Source of the DNA: Narthecium ossifragum
Lineage: Eukaryota; Streptophyta; Magnoliopsida; Dioscoreales; Nartheciaceae
NCBI GenBank assembly: GCA_963920575.1
Contig: OY986964.1
Coordinates: 16,371,987 to 16,435,986, forward strand
Direction: 5' to 3'
DNA length: 64,000 bases
Part shown: positions 10,932 through 23,210 of the stretch, piece by piece
How positions within the stretch are numbered: position 1 is the stretch's first letter
How the letters are laid out: each line of letters opens with the position of its first letter
Notes under the pieces: model-generated
Told to the model about the DNA's origin: nothing
Seen by the model: the letters and a program-made list of their open reading frames with translations, nothing else
Database searches by the model: none
Position numbers and translations under genes: made by a program

Positions 10932-12250
10932 GGAGATCTAGGAAATCTAGGTTGCATTTGCCATGAGCGAGAACTAGTTAAGTTTGACATATTCATAACA
11001 TGATTGAATGAGTAATTGTGCGACTTAGAATTAATTAGTTGAGTTATTTTCCTTGAGATGGTAGTGACTGAATGAGTAGACAAAAGCTGGTGAAATTTTG
11101 AACCCTTTAGACTGAGACATTCATTTCAGTCTCACTATTTTCTTTCATGAGAGATATTCTTCCATGGATTTGTTTCTCTAGAACTTGCTTTGATTCTATT
11201 CAAGGTCACATTGACACGTGCAGACATGAACATGATTAAGGCCATCTTTGTTATAAGCTATATAAGCCAAATAGCCTACCTTGCAATTAATTTTTCCTTT
11301 TGCTAAGCACCTTTGAGCTTTATTGACTTCATTGTTAACCCACATTTCAAGCTTTAAACCTGGACAAAAATATTTCCGTTACCCAAGCCATAAAACTAGT
11401 GGAGCATTGATCATCATTATGACATGTATGTGTGCAAAAGTTCAAGTGTCGGGGTGTTCGGATCGTGGTATGGCTATGATTGGTGAAGTGGAGTATATTT
11501 TTCATACTTAATTCGTGAGTATGTTGTTTCTGAAAAAAAAAGAAAGAAAACAAAAGAAAAGAAGAAAAGAAAGTGAAGGAGGAAATTGTGTATCATGTTA
11601 CAAAATGTGTTTATGAATCCTCCTAATACTCCAAGAAAGGGGTATGTTTATGTATGATCTCTACAAAGGTGGAAGTTTTTGCAAAAGATTGTTCACCACT
11701 TCAGTTAAAAAGTATTCCTTTGAACAATCTCTTTGTCAAGGTCGTAATGTTATATGATTTGAGTATATTAAAGCCAAATTGAAGAAGTTGCTGAACGGAG
11801 TGATTGGTTGTACATGTCTTATTGTTGCATTTTTGCTCCATTAGTTCCATTGGCTTTTGAGCTACATTCCAAAATATTTCCCACCTTGATCCTAGCCCCA
11901 TTACAACCTTTTGAAGTCCTTATGATTCGTGTTATGCATGCGATTATAGTGGTGGAGAATGAGAAGATATGCAAGCTTATGGTAGATTATTTTCATTGGA
12001 ATGAATTTGAGTGAAATACATACCCTTCAAACACATGAGAGTTGAGTGTTAACTTCCGTGAGGTCTACTCATTTATTTTGCTCCATATTCAAGTGAAAAT
12101 GCTTACTGATTGACTCTTGAGTTGTCTAAAAATGCTGTTCATGACGTGTTATGAATTGTGAAGAGCTTGAATGTTCTTTGTTGATGGCGTTGCAACCTTG
12201 ATCTTTGTGATAAAGTGAATTTAAGTTTTGCCCGAGGACGAGCAAAAGCT

Positions 12251-12265
12251 AAGTGTGGGGGAATT
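12251..12265 (+). promoter_or_regulatory. E2 polypurine tract
   Basis: AAGTGTGGGGGAATT directly before the 3' LTR, the expected position and composition of the plus-strand primer. Confidence 0.85.
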
Positions 12266-13727
12266 TGATGATAATGTATAATGTTATATTTTTATTCGTT
12301 AATGTTTAGTCTTCTGTACTTATTTTGTGCCTAAATATACTCATTATTCTTATATTTTGATTTAGGATGCAATTGAAGACCTAAAGTGCAAAACGAAGCT
12401 AATTGAGCAATTCTGGACATTCTGCACAGCAGTTAGTAATTTGAACATAACTTTTTCATACAAACTCTGATTGGGATGATCCAGGATGCGTTAGAAAGCT
12501 AAGGACGAGCTCTACAACTTTTATGTTTGGAGTTTTTTCTGATTCAGGCTGAATAAAGACAGAAAAATTGATGAAGCCATCAGACTCGGAATTACTGCAC
12601 CTGCACTTCGGTTGGACGAGATTCATTTTTGGAGTCCAGATTTGATTCATGAAGATCCCAGCTGGGAGCACCACATTTCCTAGTTATATTAGGAGTTTAT
12701 TTGATCTTTCCTTGATTAGTGGGATTGGCATGTGGTTAATGGAAGAAAGGGTGGACACTTTAGGAAAAATGGCTAGGAGGAATAAAGAAGGAAGGGAGAG
12801 GAGGCCAGCAAGGACTCTCACCCGTCCTCTCTCTTTCCCTCTCTGCTACTCTCGAAAAAAGGGACCTCTCTAAGGGCTGGTGGACAGATCTTCTTCCCAC
12901 TCTCTTGGATACGTGGATCTTCTTCTCCTTCATTTTTTCTTTTCTCTTTTATTCATGGCCCTGCGTGGCTAAATCTTGATCCTTGGTCGAGGAGACTGAA
13001 ACCTCAAAATCAATGAAACTGTGAGATCTAATTTATTTTTATTGTTCAGTTTATACATGAGTATTGAATGTTCTTCTGAGATTAAATCTTCATGATTGTC
13101 TTGTCTAATTGCTAGGAGGCCTACTAGTTTATTATTCATGATGATCTACTGCTAGGTTTGATATCAAATCCGGAATTTTTTGATCCCTCTAATCTGCGAA
13201 GCAATTAGGGTTTAATAATCTACTGCGTTTCAGAGATTGTTAGGTCTTAGGAAGAATATTTGACTAGATTAAATGCAACCGCTTGTGCTTGTGTTGTTTA
13301 GTTTCATTGATCTCCCTATTCTTAACGCTGCTACTAGATTAAATCTACAGCGCGTGTCTTAGGTTGTTTAGTAGTTAGGGTTGATTAGATCGCTTGTTTC
13401 TAATTAACTATGATCGAGGAGAGATTCGAATTTAATTCGGACGATGAATATTCATGATATGAATTGATTGATACTTGCATTTATGATCAGTTGTTGGATT
13501 CCGATGGTGGATGTTGACTTAGACCAAGGTTTGTTCTCTTGATTTAACTCGTTTCTTCGCTTTAGATTATTTCTTTACTGTTTTCCTCACGTTTAAAACC
13601 CCACATCTTTGTTCACTAAGCACAAAACAAGACTAGACACTCTTCGTGGGATCGACTCGTACTCGCACTGCTACATTCATTTTAACGAGTATTGGTTTTA
13701 TTTTTGAGTGCCTGCGACAGCACATCA
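12266..13727 (+). repeat. E2 3' LTR
   Basis: 1462 bp, colinear with 3281-4742 and with about 30 substitutions seen by eye. It ends CACATCA and is followed by TSD ATGAC (13728-13732). Confidence 0.95.
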
Positions 13728-13732
13728 ATGAC

Positions 13733-14633
13733 TTATCCATTTTGCCTTTCCTAAGGCGGCCTGGAAAAGGAACTGGCGGCACATATGGTGAAGGAGTGTT
13801 GTGATGAATGAAGAACTGTAACTCCGTTGGCTTGCTCAGGTTGGCTTGGAAATTTGCCCGGAACATGGGCTCGAATAGCATCTGCAAGCTGTCCTACTTG
13901 AAATTCCAACTTCCCAATGGAAGCTGCCATATTCTTCAGTACAGCTTCATGTTGAACAATTGCCGAATCATGTCGTTCCATTTTTGAGTCTATTTTCGTT
14001 ATAAAAGCTAACATAGTCGCTTTCAAAGATGACTGAATATGTGGGCTAGACTATTTAACAGTAGGCATACTAGCATTAGCAGTATTTTTCCATGAAAAAT
14101 TCGGATGCTTCCTCCAACCAGGATTGTAAGTATTTGCATAATGATCAAATCTAGGTCTCAGGTTATAAGCATTCATCAAATTAGCTTATTCTTGCACATG
14201 TTCAGGAAATTCATTACCAGAAGGACAGAAATCAAACATATGACCAACATATTGCAAATTGAACAAATCTCAACCGATTTGCTCACAAACTTGTTGTAAA
14301 TTGAATCCCAATTAGTGAGTGATCCAGGAGGCAATGACATCAGCCATCTCTTAGCTTTATCCTTCAGGGTATAAGCAAAACATCGCATCCTCAGTTGATC
14401 ATCAGTAATGCCACCTAGAGGAAAAGTCTGAATAGCAGCATAATAATCTTTAACAAAAGTCAGTGCATCTTCAGAAGGTAAACCATGAAATTCAGGAAGT
14501 ATAGAAAAATGTAGATTTTTTAGTTCATAATTCCTAGCCTCTGCGGGTAACGCGATGCATGAAGGTGAGGTGCATTGTTATTAAGCTTCATCTCCTCTTG
14601 TTGTTCTTCTTGAACTTCTAGATCTGATGTGCA
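13733..14633 (-). pseudogene. gag: E1 gag remnants
   Basis: On the minus strand 14633 to 13733 matches the E3 gag but with internal losses. Capsid sequence ([23 protein letters not shown]) jumps directly to the zinc knuckle (VEICSICN), so about 400 nt of capsid is deleted. The spacer with coiled-coil character follows ([15 protein letters not shown]). A second deletion after VTVLHS removes about 170 nt, and reading resumes as SPYVPPVPFPGRLRKGKMDK in another frame. Gag from this copy cannot form a normal capsid. The protease continues at 3280 after the inserted E2. Confidence 0.85.
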
Positions 14634-15879
14634 CATGCTGTCACGCCCCGACCCAGAAAACCCATCCAGATCGAGACGTGAGCCACCTAAACCTGTTTAC
14701 ATCATCAATTGACGCACAAGTATATAACTGCTATTAATTTAAACAATTTAAATCCTCAAATTCATAAAAATTTTGACAGAATCCCCTTTATAATTATAAC
14801 ACCGGAAACTTGTACATTTGATAATTTTACAACTATGACAAAATGATCAATCAATACATTCCTCAAATGTCTACATTAAAGAATGTTACAACATTTCTCC
14901 AATACAATTAAATTAAAGATCATACATTCATGTCCTCGAATACATCATGTTATACATTGATTTAGACATCAATTTGTACATCATAAATTAAAGCTGAAAA
15001 TTATCTGTTGACGAACTCCTCAACGCTCCAAGTCCTCGATCTCCTCGAAATACCGCGCCATCTTCTAAAGGAACACCTGAAAGAAGGAACTGCATCGACC
15101 TGCATCGCCGATGTAGCCCAGGTAGGGTGAGCAACAATGCCCAGTAGGGTTCTACTCTACGTCGCATAGAAAGGGAGGAAAACTGCAACTGTGTCGTTCT
15201 CCGCCTAAGCCTAAGTTATGCCAAGGGGTCCCATAACCCCGTCGATTCCCGAGGGCTCCTGTCCAGGTCCCACCCTCACCCAAGAACAAACGAGAGGAAA
15301 CAAAGACTGCGGGCTCCTGTCCAAGTACCACCCTGCCCAGTCATACCATCTCTCGCGGGGACACACATGTCAGGGATATCGACAACCATCCTTAGCACTT
15401 GGCTTTGGAGACCGATACGACCTCTACACCTCAAATACAATGATATCCAACATGGTCGACTATCACAATAACCTCAAATGATATCAATTATGATCATTTG
15501 AAGACAATCAAGTCCTAATCCTCAACTACCCCAAACCCCGGTCCTATGACTAGATCCGGGCTACCCGAGAACCCCGGATCGGCCATCGAATCCATCACCT
15601 ACCACCTAGCCTGGATGCCTCTAATGCAATCATCATGCATGAGCCTATTCAAACAACTAGGCCTAGGTGTCTCTACATGACATCTCATCAACCATGTCCA
15701 ATTTAGCAGATACGATATAAAAGAGAGCTAAGCTATTTCAGTAATACCACGTTTCAATCCAAATTTCGGCATTACGACGACATGCACCGCCATCAGCCAG
15801 AAATTGTACAATGGACACAACCCCCAGCTAATCAATTAACAGGGCACCACTGGCCCGCACAATTACAACAATCATCCAC

Positions 15880-17534
15880 TGATGTGCTGTCGCAGGCACT
15901 CAAAAATAAATCCAGTACTCGTTAAAATAAATGTACTAGTGCGAGTACGAGTCGATCCCACGAAGAGTGTTCAGTCTAGTTTTGTGCTAAGTGAACAAAA
16001 ATAGGGGGGTTTTAAACGTGAGGAAAAACAGTAAAGAAATAATCTAAAACGAAGAAACAAGTTGAATCAAGAGAACAAACCTTGGTCTGAGTCAACATCC
16101 ACCATCGGAATCCAATAACTGATCATAGATGCAAGTATCAATCAATTCATACCATGAATATTCACCGTTCGAATTAAATTCGAATCTCTCCTCGATCATA
16201 GTTAATTAGAAACAAGCGATCTAATCAACCCTAACTACTAGACAACCTAAGACAAGCGCTGTAGATTTAATCTAGTAGCAGCGTTAAGAATAGGGAGATC
16301 GATGAAGCTAAACAACACAAGCACAAGCGGTTGCATTTAATCTAGTTGAATATTCTTCCTAAGATCTAACAAGATCTGATCAGCAGTAAATTATTAGATC
16401 CTAGTTGCTTCGCAGATTAGAGGGATCAAACAATTCCGGATTTGATATCCAACCTAGCAGTAGATCACCATGAATAATAAACTAGTAGCGCTCCTAGCAA
16501 TTACACAAGACAATCATGAGGATAAACACAGAAGAATATTCAATACTCATCTATAAACTGAACAATAAAAATAAATTAGATCTCACAGTTTCATTGATTC
16601 CGAGGTTTCAGTCTCCTCGACCAAAGATCAAGATTTAGCCACGCAGGGCCATCGAGAACAATCCTCAAAAGATTCTAATAAAGAAAATAAAACCTAGAAA
16701 AAATATAAAGGAGGAGAAAGAGCAGCCAAAAGTGTCCAAGAATCCCCCCTCAAACCCTAGAAAGAGTCCTATTTATAGCCTCAAGTGTATCCAACCTCGG
16801 ATTATATCACAATCGTTGATTTTCTTCACTGGGGAAAGTCCGATCGATCCAACTCGGGGTGTTGGATCGATCAGTCTCATTAAACTCTTCAACTTGTAGT
16901 CACGCCCGAGTCCGATCGATGGATGGATCGATCGAACTGTGCTCCTTTAGAAAGCATACATTCTGTCAACTTTAATTCCCAAGTCCGATCGATCGAACTT
17001 TAAGTGCTGAATCGATCGGATGCATAAAAATCCACCTTCTCTGGCTATTTTTGAGTCCGATAGATCCAACTCTAGGAGTCGGATCGATCTGGCTCAGTTG
17101 GAGGGATGGTTCGATCGATCGGACCATGTTCAGCCAAAAACTACATGTTCTGTCACGTTTTTGCAAGGTCCGATCGATCGGCGGATCGCTCCAACTTTCC
17201 AGCATATTACTGTTCTGCCATCCAGACTACGCCATCGGTACTAAAATTGCCGTAACTTCCTCTAGAAAACTCGGAATCACGAACCGTAAAATTCTCCAGA
17301 ATCTAGACTTCAAGAGCTTTCCAACCATATATGACACATCATCTGGTTCTTCATGAGCAGGTACAGATTAATCTTTAAAGTTGATCCATGCACTCTTTTC
17401 AGCTTCTTTTCGACTTAAGGACTTCAATTGCATCCTAAATCAAAATATAAGAATAATGAGTGTATTTAGGAACTAAATAAGCATAGGAGACTAAGTATTA
17501 AGGGATAAAAATATAACATTATGCATTCTCATCA
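15880..17534 (-). mobile_element. Solo LTR, mosaic of E2-like and E3-like sequence
   Basis: On the minus strand it starts TGATGAGAATGCATAATG and ends GCGACAGCACATCA, as in E2. TSD TCCAC at 15875-15879 and 17535-17539. The first 110 bp or so and the last 770 bp or so follow the E2 LTR. The middle (about 17405 to 16770) follows the E3 LTR instead and carries GATCGATC palindromes at 16839-17190. A TATA box (TATAAATA, minus strand) lies at 16770-16777. Confidence 0.92.
16839..17190 (-). repeat. Cluster of GATCGATC palindromes upstream of TATA
   Basis: Repeated near-palindromes of the form TCCGATCGATCGGA with irregular spacing. In transcription direction the cluster ends about 60 bp before the TATA box at 16770-16777. 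The same arrangement occurs in the E3 LTRs. Confidence 0.7.
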
Positions 17535-19707
17535 TCCACCATTATAATATACATCAACTAGGGTACACCTTCGGCCCAATTAATATAAATATTCCCAAGG
17601 GCATTACTCCCTTGGTTAATCCACGAATAAAAATATAAACGGGCGCACTGCCGGCCCTAGGCTGCAACATAATACCGGAATAAGTAAATTGCACAATTAA
17701 CATGGAAGTATAAGAGTTGAATAGACAGAGAAATAAACGGCCCTTATTAACAACAAATAGCAGACTGGACAGAAATCAGTAATCCAAACCTCAACCAAAA
17801 TGGGTGGATACGATCTTGGATTTTGCATTATGACGGCGAGGTTAAACGTCAACCCAAAACCATACTAATCAAAGAAGGAATGCGGCAGTAATCTGAAGAA
17901 ATGCATATGATGCAAACTATCCACATCTACAGGAAAACAACATAATCTCCCTCGACCAGTCCACATGCAAGCCAAACAAGGGACCATTGAGGATTGCATT
18001 TGGCATCACACTATCCGTTACAAAAGCCGAAGAAAGGCAGCAGTAGTCTCAACGAGGGAAGCATTCAGGAAAACAACACCAAAAGATCTCCACGGACCAA
18101 GCCAGGACTCCAACATACAACTACTGGTGAGGGGGCCTATTTCTAAACCCATGCGAAGAGAATCCCAGAGCAAAGCAAGTCAAGACCCCACTGATCAAAC
18201 CTCAATTGCCGCCTCTGCCCAGCAATAGATCTCCGGCATCCAATAGCCAAGAACAAGGCAGAGGAAGCTGACCAAACCCCCAGCAAAGCCCAACTCCATA
18301 ACAGCGGTTAGACATTAGAGAGGGACCAGAGCAACTATCTATGGATCCAGAACAAGGGAAGGAAAAAGAAATAGAGTAGAAACCCCAATAGAAAACCATC
18401 AAACTCTCATCAATACCCAACACCCATCCGTAGTTACAGGTAACGGTAGCAAGGTGTTGCAGCTGGGGACTAACAGAGCATCACGGAGCAAGGGGAAACA
18501 GGGCATGGCAGCAAGGGAAAACCAGCATCGACGTTCATGGCAGTAAGGGAGCAGAGTCCTCGAGAAGCATCGGACAGATGTTGAGGAGGACCTCACGCTG
18601 CCATCCAAGAACAGAGGAGGAGTCGATCAAACCCGGAGGGAGGGAAGCTGGGGGAACCCCGGCATCCAACCGGCCAAAGGACAGGGGAAGGAAAGAAGGA
18701 ATCCCACATCTCAGGCAATTCAGTCGATCACAAACAACCCAAGCAACAATCCATGGCAGGGTATAGCATGGCAAGGAAGACACTCAGGGAAACAGGGGAA
18801 AGAGCCACCGGAAAGAAGGAAAGGGATCTCCGGGAATAGAGCTCGACATCGCCGGGAGACCGAAAACCACGAGCACACTTCACCAGAGAGGAAGAGAAGA
18901 ACCTTATCGGAAAGGAAAACCAAACGGGAACAGAGCATAACCTCGCCGGAAAACCAAACCTCATACATACATCACCGGAAAGAAACAGAGCAAGAGTCGC
19001 CGGAAAAACAGGGCAAGCACAACAAATCCAACCCCGATGCAATCCTATGGCCTAATCTATGCTAGTAGAGTCTAAACCAAGTTTAGGCTAGAAACCCTAC
19101 CTTTAAATCGCTTCTCCATCTTCTTCTTCTTCTTCTCCGGCCGCGGTAGTCATCGCCACCAAGGTTTCCGTCGTCGCCGCCAACGTCTCGGTCGTTGTTG
19201 AAGAAGACAGCCCCACCACCGTCGCCAAGCTCCTCTCCGGCCGCCTCTTCAGCCGCGGGACACCGACGCCGGACTCCTCTCCTCTTTCTTCTCTCTCGGC
19301 TGAGCCGCCACCCTTAATATCTCTCTCCACGCGATGGTTTAGAGGCTACAGTCCTCTTAGGGTTTTAAATGGGTTGAACTTAATCAAGCGGTGATTAAGT
19401 CTGAAGACTAGTTGATCAACCAGATTTAATCACGGCCACTCAAATCTCGATCTTTCCGATCAAACTCAGATCCTCCGATTTGGGGTACTCTTAGTGGTCT
19501 AACCAAGCACATACATCATTACAAGGCCGTGTGTGCGCTACGCGTGTGTGAAACCAACTCCGCCTAGGGTAATTTACGAAATTACCCCTGGGGTGGCAGC
19601 GATCAGCGGAGATCGCAAAGCAAGGCCAACCGAGCCCAAAACCAACAGAACCAGACCCTCGACCCAAGCGGTCAGACCGGGTTGGAGGTACGGGTCCTCA
19701 CACATGC

Positions 19708-19798
19708 TATCTTTGTTAGATCTCTTCGTACTCCCAATTTGATCTATGTTATTGTTCAATGGCAAAACCTTTTCTTTCCATGATCGGTGACCTTGCAT
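19708..19798 (-). pseudogene. gag: E1 gag, first codons
   Basis: The minus strand from 19798 encodes MQGHRSWKEKVLPLNN, matching the gag start of E3 ([16 protein letters not shown]). It supports the ATG at 45774 as the start in E3. The frame is cut by the Tekay solo LTR after about 30 codons and resumes at 14633. Confidence 0.85.
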
Positions 19799-19823
19799 TC
19801 ACTACTAATAAACTATAATCAAA

Positions 19824-19841
19824 TCACCGGTAACGGCGCCA
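19824..19841 (-). promoter_or_regulatory. E1 primer binding site, tRNA-Asp with 2 mismatches
   Basis: The minus strand reads TGGCGCCGTTACCGGTGA, 16 of 18 bases complementary to the 3' end of tRNA-Asp. It lies 6 nt after the 5' LTR. Confidence 0.85.
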
Positions 19842-19847
19842 AAAACT

Positions 19848-21133
19848 TGATGATTAAATTTTATATCTCGCAAGTATACGAATCGGTGTGGTCAGTATAG
19901 TAGCAAGATGAGCATCGTACTCACAATGATAAAATGATGGAAATCTTCTGGATGAAGACTAAGGTTCTGATTTCACCATAACATCCTCATCCTATGCATT
20001 GAATCAACAAAATCTCAGTTTAATCCAAAGGTTCATTCTTCCGGTATGACGATCCGTTCCATTGTGGTCTTCACCAAATACCCTCAATTAACCCCAGCTA
20101 ATGAACCCATAACTAAGTGTTAATCAAGAATCCATTAAGCTCTGAAGAACAATTATGAACCAAGAGATGTCTTAGTTTGAATCCGACTTTGACATAAACT
20201 CATTCATTCATAGATCCTGCAAGATTAGGGAATGAACCCTCACCCAATCTCACATAAAGTAATTTACAATACTTCTATTGGCAAGATAAAGGTATTTAAG
20301 ATCTCAGTTATAATAATGAATGAAACAAGAAATATAAACTGATTAAATAACCATGATTCAATAGCATAGAATGATTCTGTTAGGCTACATCGGTACCTTA
20401 GAAAAGAAACTAGCCACTCATGTTCATCATGAAGATGATAAAAGTGTTCAAGGAAAAATAAACAAAGAAAGACGAAGAAAACAAAACCCTAACGCAGCTT
20501 CCTCTCCTCCAGATGCTCCAGAAAAGTCCTCCAAAAGATCCCTTTTGATAACCCTAAGTATCATATGTATAGGCTTAAACTCGGGCTAGATCCGGATCCG
20601 TTATACACTCGCGGCTGATCTGGCGGTCAACCGTCAACTGTACAAATTAATTTGGATGAGAGGCGGTCGATCATCGCATCGACCCTGAGAAGTGTTTTTC
20701 TTGACAGAGGCTGACGGTCGATGCGACGGTCGACCGTGAGCATCGAGACCGCGACAGTCGATCACACGAATGATGCGACGGTCGACCATCACTATTCATT
20801 CAGCACTGTGCACTGGTACAAAAAATGATGTAACTTTCTTTAGGAAACTCGGAATCACCAACCGTAAAATTCTCCAGAAACTAGACTTCAAGAGCTTTCT
20901 AATGTTGTATGGCACATCATCTGGTTCGTCTTGAGAAGGTACAATTTAATCTTCTAATTTGACCCATGTAATCTTTTCAGCTTTTTTTAGCTCCAATTTC
21001 CTGCATTTTCCACACAACTATATGAAGCACATATACATGTAAACGTAGTACTAAAGAGGTTGATTAAAGCTGAAGAATTGAATAATTAAGATGGTTATAA
21101 GACTGTTCAGAGTGCACTTTCATGCACTCATCA
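19848..21133 (-). repeat. E1 5' LTR
   Basis: On the minus strand it starts TGATGAGTGCATGAAAGTGC and ends TTTAATCATCA. It is homologous to the E3 LTR but shorter (1286 against 1673 bp). Instead of GATCGATC it carries GGTCGACC-type palindromes at about 20640-20795, at the equivalent place upstream of the TATA region (TATACATA, near 20565). The adjacent flank is CCCAT; the other TSD copy is off the window. Confidence 0.88.
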
Positions 21134-21769
21134 CCCATACCAAACACAACCTTGGTTTTCAAAGATAGGACCACATTCCAAACTAAATCTCCAGCGTTGA
21201 AGCTTCGACCTTGAACTCCCTTGTTGTAAGTGGATGACTTTCCTTTTCTGAACTTCGATTTGATTCAATGCTCGAATCTGGATTCCTTCCAATGAGTCGA
21301 GTTCTTCGAGCATCACCTCTTAATACTACGTCGGGCTTATGTGGGTTTGGTACTCTGTTCTAGGAGATTTGACTTTGACCTCGACCGGGAGCACGACATC
21401 ATGCCCATAAACTAACTAGTTGGGAGTTGTTCCGGTGCTCTCGCGTCGAGATGTACGATAGTCCCAGAAGGTCTCGCCTAAGATTTCGTAACATCTCCTC
21501 GGATTCCCATCCGTATCGATCATCTTTTGTACATTGTATTTTATGGTTTTATTTGTTGATTTGGCTTGCCCATTGGCTTGGTGGGGATAGTAGGGGGTGG
21601 AGTTTACGATATTGAATCCCCATTCCTCTGTAAACTTTTGGATCTCTTGCCTATTGAAGCTAGTAGCCCGATCAACGGTGATAGACTGAGACAATCCAAA
21701 ATGGAAAATGATATGTTCTTGAATAAACATGATGGTGACTGCTTGAGTTACCTCTTTGACTGGGGTTGC
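21134..21769 (-). pseudogene. E6 integrase core, C-terminal part
   Basis: The minus strand from 21769 continues the core begun at 23546. It shows SITVDRATSFNRQEIQKF (second catalytic Asp) and then NGQAKSTNKTI. In the family the third catalytic residue is the Glu of NGQAEATNKT; here it is Lys, so the triad is broken. A later part (VYGHDVVLPVEV, then EELDSLEGIQIRALNQIEVQ) matches the region after the core but contains stops and frame changes. It ends at the LTR of E1. Confidence 0.85.
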
Positions 21770-23210
21770 TGATCGCTCACAAACGTTGTCGTTAAAACGT
21801 TGCAAACTCAATCAAATATTAAATTTATAATCCTTACTCAATCACTACACTACTAGGTAGAAATAGCGGTGAAGTCGGGAGTCGATCCACAGGGAAAATG
21901 TTGGAAATCAAAATCAAGTCTCAAAACCCTAAAACTAAGGAAAAGAATCAAAGATAGAATAAAGTTATCTAACTAATAAATAAAAGAGATAAAAGGTTAA
22001 TCAATTTGAATCAATGGAGTAGTTACTTAGGAATTACTCAATCCGCCCTAGTTTCGCCTTCAATCTTCTCTAGTTATCCTCTTGTTCTCTTCTCTCAATA
22101 TTATGGATCATATGGCTACAAGCTCACATGTATCTCTAAAATAAGATTTATGTTTCTAACGGCATAGCCTATCTTTCTTGGCATAGATTGTCTTCGGTCC
22201 TACGATTACTTTAAGTTATACTACTCCTAATGACCTTGACACAACCTATCCTAACTTAGCATAGCCTATCTCACTAACAAACCATAAATCACATGAAAAC
22301 CATCCTATGAATCTCTACAATCAATCACAGAAATCATGTAGGACTGAAAATACGTCAAGGAACTCTGTTCCCTCAACTCTATTAACAATAAAAAGCAAAT
22401 TCATAGGATCATGTCTTGAGAAGAATACAAGATTCAAACCAAAGAAGATAGAAAACTATGCTAGGGTTTCATAAATAATCCTAAGTACAATAACTAGCAA
22501 CTCATCTTTTGGATGAAAGCCATCGGGTTGGAGTAGGAAGCTATCACCATCCACATCCTCTCCGTCTTCTTCTTCCTCCTCCAAAGATTGTCAAAAAGAT
22601 GATTATTCCCGGATTGAATAACCCTATTTATAAGAGAACTCCCGAAATTAGGGTTTGGGCTAAGTTGGACTTCTACTACAACTCGAATTTCCTGATTTAA
22701 TTCTGGCAGACCCATTCCAAGCGTAACTGGGTCCAATCAAGCCAAAATTTGGAAACTTACTCAACATGAAAATTGTAGATTAGGAAGTCCTCTGTCATAT
22801 CCTGAAGAGTTTATAATATTCGGACTTATGTGAAATATTTGGCGAATATTTTCCTGAGCATCGACGGACCAGTTTTCCAGCAGCTCTGTATCTTGATCTT
22901 CTTCGAAACTGGAATCAATCCATCAGAAATCGCGTATAGTGTCCAACATGAACATTATAGCTCTTGAAGTCTTCTATCACGTAATAATTTCCAGAATATT
23001 TGGACTTATACAGAATATCTAGAGAATATTCTCCTGACAGACGATGAAACAGTCTTTATCACATAAATTCATCTTTTTAGCCGAATTTCCTGTATTTCTT
23101 CTCAAATCATGATTAAACCTGAAATCAACTAACAAACTATTAAATACAAACACTCTAGGCCTAACAAAGGTAAATTAAGCGGTCTAATTACGAATATTTA
23201 GTGACTCATC
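21770..23210 (-). mobile_element. Solo LTR of the E5 family
   Basis: On the minus strand it runs TGATGAGTCACTAAATATTCG to GTGAGCGATCA. TSD GTTGC at 21765-21769 and 23211-23215. Removing it joins the E6 integrase as VEATPVKEV. A TATA-like TTATAAATAGGG (minus strand) lies at about 22622-22633. Confidence 0.93.

Larger units (their letters stand above)
10757..12250 (+). other. E2 3' non-coding region
   Basis: 1.5 kb between the integrase stop and the polypurine tract. It holds the AGGCAA hairpin (10803-10820), the second hairpin with internal polypurine tract (10897-10931) and an A-rich stretch (11532-11572). The short ORFs present are without recognisable domains, so no env-like gene is supported. 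Confidence 0.75.
3281..13727 (+). mobile_element. E2: complete Athila-type LTR retrotransposon, 10.4 kb
   Basis: Both LTRs are 1462 bp with TGATGAT...CACATCA ends. The TSD is ATGAC at 3276-3280 and 13728-13732, exactly at the break in E1 gag-protease. Order: LTR, tRNA-Asp primer site, long leader, gag, protease, RT, RNase H, integrase, a 1.5-kb 3' region without env, polypurine tract, LTR. By eye the two LTRs differ at about 30 sites (about 2 percent). At an assumed grass rate of 1.3e-8 per site per year this gives roughly 0.8 million years, which is inference only. The coding region carries one nonsense codon and two single-base frameshifts. Confidence 0.95.
14639..19702 (-). mobile_element. 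Solo LTR, Tekay-type, interrupted
   Basis: On the minus strand it starts TGTGAGGACCCGTACCTCC and ends GGGTCGGGGCGTGACA. The TSD is CATGC at 14634-14638 and 19703-19707, and removing the unit restores the E1 gag reading near its start. Its own length is about 3.4 kb, the rest being the solo LTR at 15880-17534. The same ends are found at 24147-27445 and 36720-39966, and related ends flank the Tekay element E7. A GC-rich stretch lies at about 18200-19330. ORFs inside it show no known domain. Confidence 0.9.
1..21133 (-). mobile_element. E1: Athila-type LTR retrotransposon, deletion derivative (3' part off window)
   Basis: Read on the minus strand the element starts with a 5' LTR at 19848-21133. 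A tRNA-Asp-like primer site, a gag start (19703-19798), gag remnants (13733-14633), protease (2539-3280) and a 3' non-coding region (1-1172) follow; the 3' LTR lies outside the window. Sequence is close to E3. RT, RNase H and integrase are absent: next to the LTR at 1173 the homology drops from the first bases of pol straight to the end of pol, so about 3 kb is missing. E1 is broken by later insertions with TSDs at 14639-19702, 3281-13727, 1173-2538 and 593-925. Its right edge abuts the Tat integrase of E6, so E1 probably inserted there; the matching TSD cannot be seen. Confidence 0.85.

Noticed and set aside
18202..19330. Several overlapping ORFs in the GC-rich part of the Tekay solo LTR
   Set aside because: Multiple frames are open because of base composition; no domain, and the positions are not kept in the copies at 24147 and 36720.
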